A stretch of 64,000 nucleotides of DNA from Clostridium sp. 28_17 (lineage in GTDB: Bacteria > Bacillota > Clostridia > TANB77 > CAG-508), in contig MNRS01000014.1 of assembly GCA_001916065.1 (NCBI GenBank), positions 29,596 to 93,595 on the forward strand. The letters run 5' to 3'. Below the pieces are notes generated by a model. The model ran no database searches, was not told the origin of the DNA, and saw only the letters and a list, made by a program, of their open reading frames with translations. Shown here piece by piece: positions 61,557-64,000 of the stretch. The first letter of the stretch is position 1, and every line of letters begins with the position of its first letter. The translations under genes were made by a program, and so were the position numbers.

Positions 61557-61631
61557 TTAAACATTTGTTTCAACAAGTTTTTCTAATTTTGCAGTATTTT
61601 TCATAATTAGATAAAATATTTTGGTATCCAT
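61557..61631 (-). CDS. Possible 24-codon micro-ORF
   Basis: On the - strand, GGAG eight bases before ATG (61631) starts MDTKIFYLIMKNTAKLEKLV and four further residues. An extended -10 TGCTATAAT lies upstream, with TTGACA 20 bases earlier, and a terminator follows. The composition (hydrophobic then Lys/Glu) suits a small membrane-associated peptide. The interval 61632-61808 otherwise holds only the promoter of the next gene. Confidence 0.35.
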   Translation of the reverse strand: MDTKIFYLIMKNTAKLEKLVETNV

Positions 61632-61808
61632 AATAATTAACTCCAATCTATCTATATTAATTATAGCAAATTTTAATAAATAATATGTCAAAATTTGTCG
61701 AATAAGATAAAAAATAAATAATCTAATCCTTTTTAATCAAAAATGTATATTTTTTACTTATAAAATGATATAATGGGCAAAATATAAATTAAAAGGGAGA
61801 TTAGAAAG

Positions 61809-62585
61809 GTGAAAAAGAAATTAATAATAACTTTAACTATAATTGTTATAATCTTAATAATTATAATGTGTATAATAATTAATAATAAAAAATCTAATGA
61901 AAATAATGAAAAAACTGATAGCACTGTAATATATGATAAAGATGGAAAAATTATATACGATATTTCAAGAAAAAATGAAATCACAGATGTTATTAAAGAT
62001 ACAGTTATTCAAGGGATAGTGGAACTAAATCATAATGGATATATTTATATATTTAATGGACAACATTTTGGAGAATTTGGATTAGAAATGGAAGAATATA
62101 CAAGAGCAATTTTTAAAGATAATAATCAGACCTGTATAGATTATTTGACATTACAAAAATACGATACAAGTTATATACAAGAAGGAGATATACTAATTTG
62201 TAGTGGGGATTTAAGTAAAAAAGGTTATAGTATGGGAGACAATGATTTTGATACTAAAGATAATGCTATTATTGTTTTAAAATCAAATGTCTATAATCAA
62301 ATGAAAAAAGATGCGTTAATTGGAAAAAGAGCATATTCTTCAATTGTAACTGTTGATGATGAGTATGTTGAGTCAGGATATGTGTATTTAAAATATAGTT
62401 TAGAAGATGATACTCATTCAGATACTGGTTATAATTTTCCATTTGCAGTAAAAGCGTATATTGAAGATGACACTAAAGTTATTGGAGATTTGAAAAAAGG
62501 TAAAAGAGTAAAAGTTACATATAAAGATGAAAATGCTGATTTTGATAACATGAAATTGCAATCAATAGAAGTTATAGAAAATTAA
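61809..62585 (+). CDS. Membrane-anchored protein of unknown function
   Basis: A 258-aa protein with an N-terminal helix (about 4-25) and a soluble external domain. Strand-rich segments such as YIYIFNGQHFGEFG and AVKAYIEDDTKVIGDLKKGKRVKVTYKDENADFDN at the C-terminus suggest an OB-like barrel. No Cys suitable for a lipobox is present. The start is GTG 61809 after AAAAGGGAG. Not recognised. Confidence 0.65.
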   Translation: MKKKLIITLTIIVIILIIIMCIIINNKKSNENNEKTDSTVIYDKDGKIIYDISRKNEITDVIKDTVIQGIVELNHNGYIYIFNGQHFGEFGLEMEEYTRAIFKDNNQTCIDYLTLQKYDTSYIQEGDILICSGDLSKKGYSMGDNDFDTKDNAIIVLKSNVYNQMKKDALIGKRAYSSIVTVDDEYVESGYVYLKYSLEDDTHSDTGYNFPFAVKAYIEDDTKVIGDLKKGKRVKVTYKDENADFDNMKLQSIEVIEN

Positions 62586-62626
62586 TATTTATTTGTCAAT
62601 AAGTAATAAGTTTTGGAGGAGAAATA

Positions 62627-63802
62627 ATGGAAAAAATAAAAAAATATATTCCCAAAATTATATTGTTAGATACCATACTTTATATGCTAATAATTGTTAC
62701 ATTATATTTTATTTTATCTTCATTTAAATTAATGTTTAGAGAATGGATATATATAGTATCTGCTGTAATAATTATAGGCGGTTTTGTTGCTGGTATAATA
62801 CAATTACTCTTAAAAATAAAGGAAAAAATTTTAAGGAATGTTTTAATAGGAATAGTTATTATTTTATTATTACTATCAACTCCAGCAATTTTCTTTTTAG
62901 GAGCATTTAGTTATATGCCTGAACATATTGTCAGAAAAGATGGAAAGAATTATGTAGCATATGTAAATGGATTTTTAAGAACATATGTGTCTTATTATGA
63001 TTATAAAAACATATTTGTAGTCGGAAATCAAAAAAGAATAGAAGAAGACTATGGTAAAGGTGGATTTGATCCAATAGAAAATAAATTTGGAAACAAATAT
63101 GATGTTGAAACTACCACATACTATGATGAAAATGGAAATGTTGTTAGTAGAGAAAATACAAAATCAGATAATCAAATACAAGGAACAACAGAAATTAATA
63201 ATATTCCTGAAAATATTACTAATAACATAGAAGAAAAAAATTATAATGGAATTATAACTAATATAGATTCTAATAGGATGGTTTTTGAAAATAAGTCAAG
63301 AAATAAAAAATATTCTATTGATGTAAATAGTTCTTTGAATTTTATAAATGGAAGAACAAATGAAAAAGTATATTATGATGAGATGAAAATTGGATATTAC
63401 ATAGATACATATACATATAAAAAATCAAAGGCAATTAGCATATTAAGTAACATAAAGGGAGAAGCGTTAAGAAAAGAATTGATTAAAAACTTAACATTAG
63501 AAGATTCGCCTTATTTAACAGTTTCTCCAATAGGTACGAATATAGAAATAATAAATAGTAACAAAGCAATATTAACTATAACTTTTGAAGATTTAATACC
63601 TGATTATAATGTAGATGGTGGGAAATTTGAAATGAAAGTAGAAATAAATTCTAATACAGTAATAGAGCGTAAAGGTGGAAGGAATAAGATAGAACAATTA
63701 AAAGATGCAGATTTAAATATTATAAAAATAAGACTTGACAAAAATACTATTAATAACGAAATACCTATTGCTACATATTTTATGTCTAGTGATGGAAATT
63801 AA
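62627..63802 (+). CDS. Membrane protein with extracellular domain, function unknown
   Basis: A 391-aa protein with three N-terminal helices (about 10-30, 40-62 and 72-98), then a polar domain of about 290 residues. The segment YNGIITNIDSNRMVFENKSRNKKYSIDVN resembles a small beta-barrel. ATG 62627 follows GGAGG. It lies 41 bases after the previous gene and is probably in the same transcript. Confidence 0.65.
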   Translation: MEKIKKYIPKIILLDTILYMLIIVTLYFILSSFKLMFREWIYIVSAVIIIGGFVAGIIQLLLKIKEKILRNVLIGIVIILLLLSTPAIFFLGAFSYMPEHIVRKDGKNYVAYVNGFLRTYVSYYDYKNIFVVGNQKRIEEDYGKGGFDPIENKFGNKYDVETTTYYDENGNVVSRENTKSDNQIQGTTEINNIPENITNNIEEKNYNGIITNIDSNRMVFENKSRNKKYSIDVNSSLNFINGRTNEKVYYDEMKIGYYIDTYTYKKSKAISILSNIKGEALRKELIKNLTLEDSPYLTVSPIGTNIEIINSNKAILTITFEDLIPDYNVDGGKFEMKVEINSNTVIERKGGRNKIEQLKDADLNIIKIRLDKNTINNEIPIATYFMSSDGN

Positions 63803-63844
63803 ATATATAAATTATAGAAAAATACAATTTAAAATATTGTAAAA

Positions 63845-63865
63845 ATTGGGGGACAGAGAGTTGGT
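63845..63865. repeat. Remnant of the GGGGACG repeat family
   Basis: ATTGGGGGACAGAGAG matches the outer part of the 4730 element but has lost the rest. The following bases to 63950 show nothing recognisable. Confidence 0.4.
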
Positions 63866-63954
63866 TGATAATTATCTGCTTTTATGATATAAAAAAACAA
63901 ATAGTAATTTGAAAGTGAAGATTGAATTTTAGAAGCTATTCTTATCTGCAAGAA

Positions 63955-64000
63955 AATATAGCAAAAATTAGTTGCTAATTTTCTATTCTTATGCTATATT
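63955..64000 (+). terminator. Nested hairpin at the window end
   Basis: AAAATTAG-ttg-CTAATTTT (63964-63982) lies inside an outer AATATAGCA...TGCTATATT pair (63955 with 63992). It may be a terminator whose T run is beyond the window. Confidence 0.5.

Noticed and set aside
1..64000. tRNA or rRNA genes
   Set aside because: No convincing cloverleaf or rRNA sequence was seen on either strand; the GTTCAAA stretch at 55369 belongs to the T-box leader.

Overview
The window comes from a very AT-rich, spore-forming, Gram-positive Clostridia-like bacterium, probably an uncultured gut lineage. The evidence is spoIVB and spoVG (with a sigma-H-like promoter), a T-box in front of ileS, strong GGAGG ribosome sites, frequent TTG/GTG starts, Arg encoded almost only by AGA, and one cohesin plus one dockerin. 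Nearly every gene is on the + strand; only murC, asd and one possible micro-ORF are on the - strand.

Layout. 0.1-6.9 kb: an exported protein, spoIVB, murC, spoVG, a decayed gene and asd. 7.0-17.2 kb: a membrane glycosyltransferase, then the translation operon rimP-nusA-ylxR-ylxQ-infB-rbfA-nrnA-truB and an unknown gene. 17.4-25.5 kb: a class A PBP, cysS, galE, a hendecad coiled-coil protein, an LCP ligase and a VanZ-like protein. 25.7-40.0 kb: one long polysaccharide operon behind a TTGATT-17-TATAAT promoter. It holds a priming sugar transferase, five further glycosyltransferase-type genes, a radical SAM/SPASM enzyme, an acyltransferase, two pyruvyl transferases (one fused to ferredoxin-FrhB), a separate FrhB protein, an EpsG-type polymerase and a Wzx flippase. 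40.1-43.9 kb: a dockerin-bearing beta-helix protein followed by a wall-anchored cohesin protein. 44.1-49.8 kb: an accessory island with a retron-like unit (promoter, structured RNA, small membrane protein, reverse transcriptase), MqsA-type zinc-finger/Panacea proteins, an AAA/DUF4143 ATPase and repeated promoter/terminator cassettes. 49.9-59.1 kb: LCP, CpsC-, CpsD- and CpsB-type capsule control genes, glmM, then T-box-DUF1653-ileS. 59.1-64 kb: unknown proteins, a MazF/PemK-type toxin-like protein and membrane proteins.

The genes converge on cell-envelope building. CysS, IleS and the infB operon supply translation. MurC, GlmM, PBP, GalE and LCP make and modify the wall. The 25.7-40 kb operon makes a surface polysaccharide whose length is probably set by the CpsB/C/D system at 51-53.6 kb.

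Most notable observation: three otherwise well-conserved genes (spoIVB, a glycosyltransferase and the retron-like reverse transcriptase) are each broken by the same event, one extra C before a conserved Gly codon, which creates an in-frame CGG exactly at a +1 shift. By my manual scan CGG is otherwise almost absent in frame; one intact gene, at 59.2 kb, has one. This suggests that CGG, or CGGN, is recoded by +1 frameshifting in this organism, although shared sequence error or decay is not excluded.
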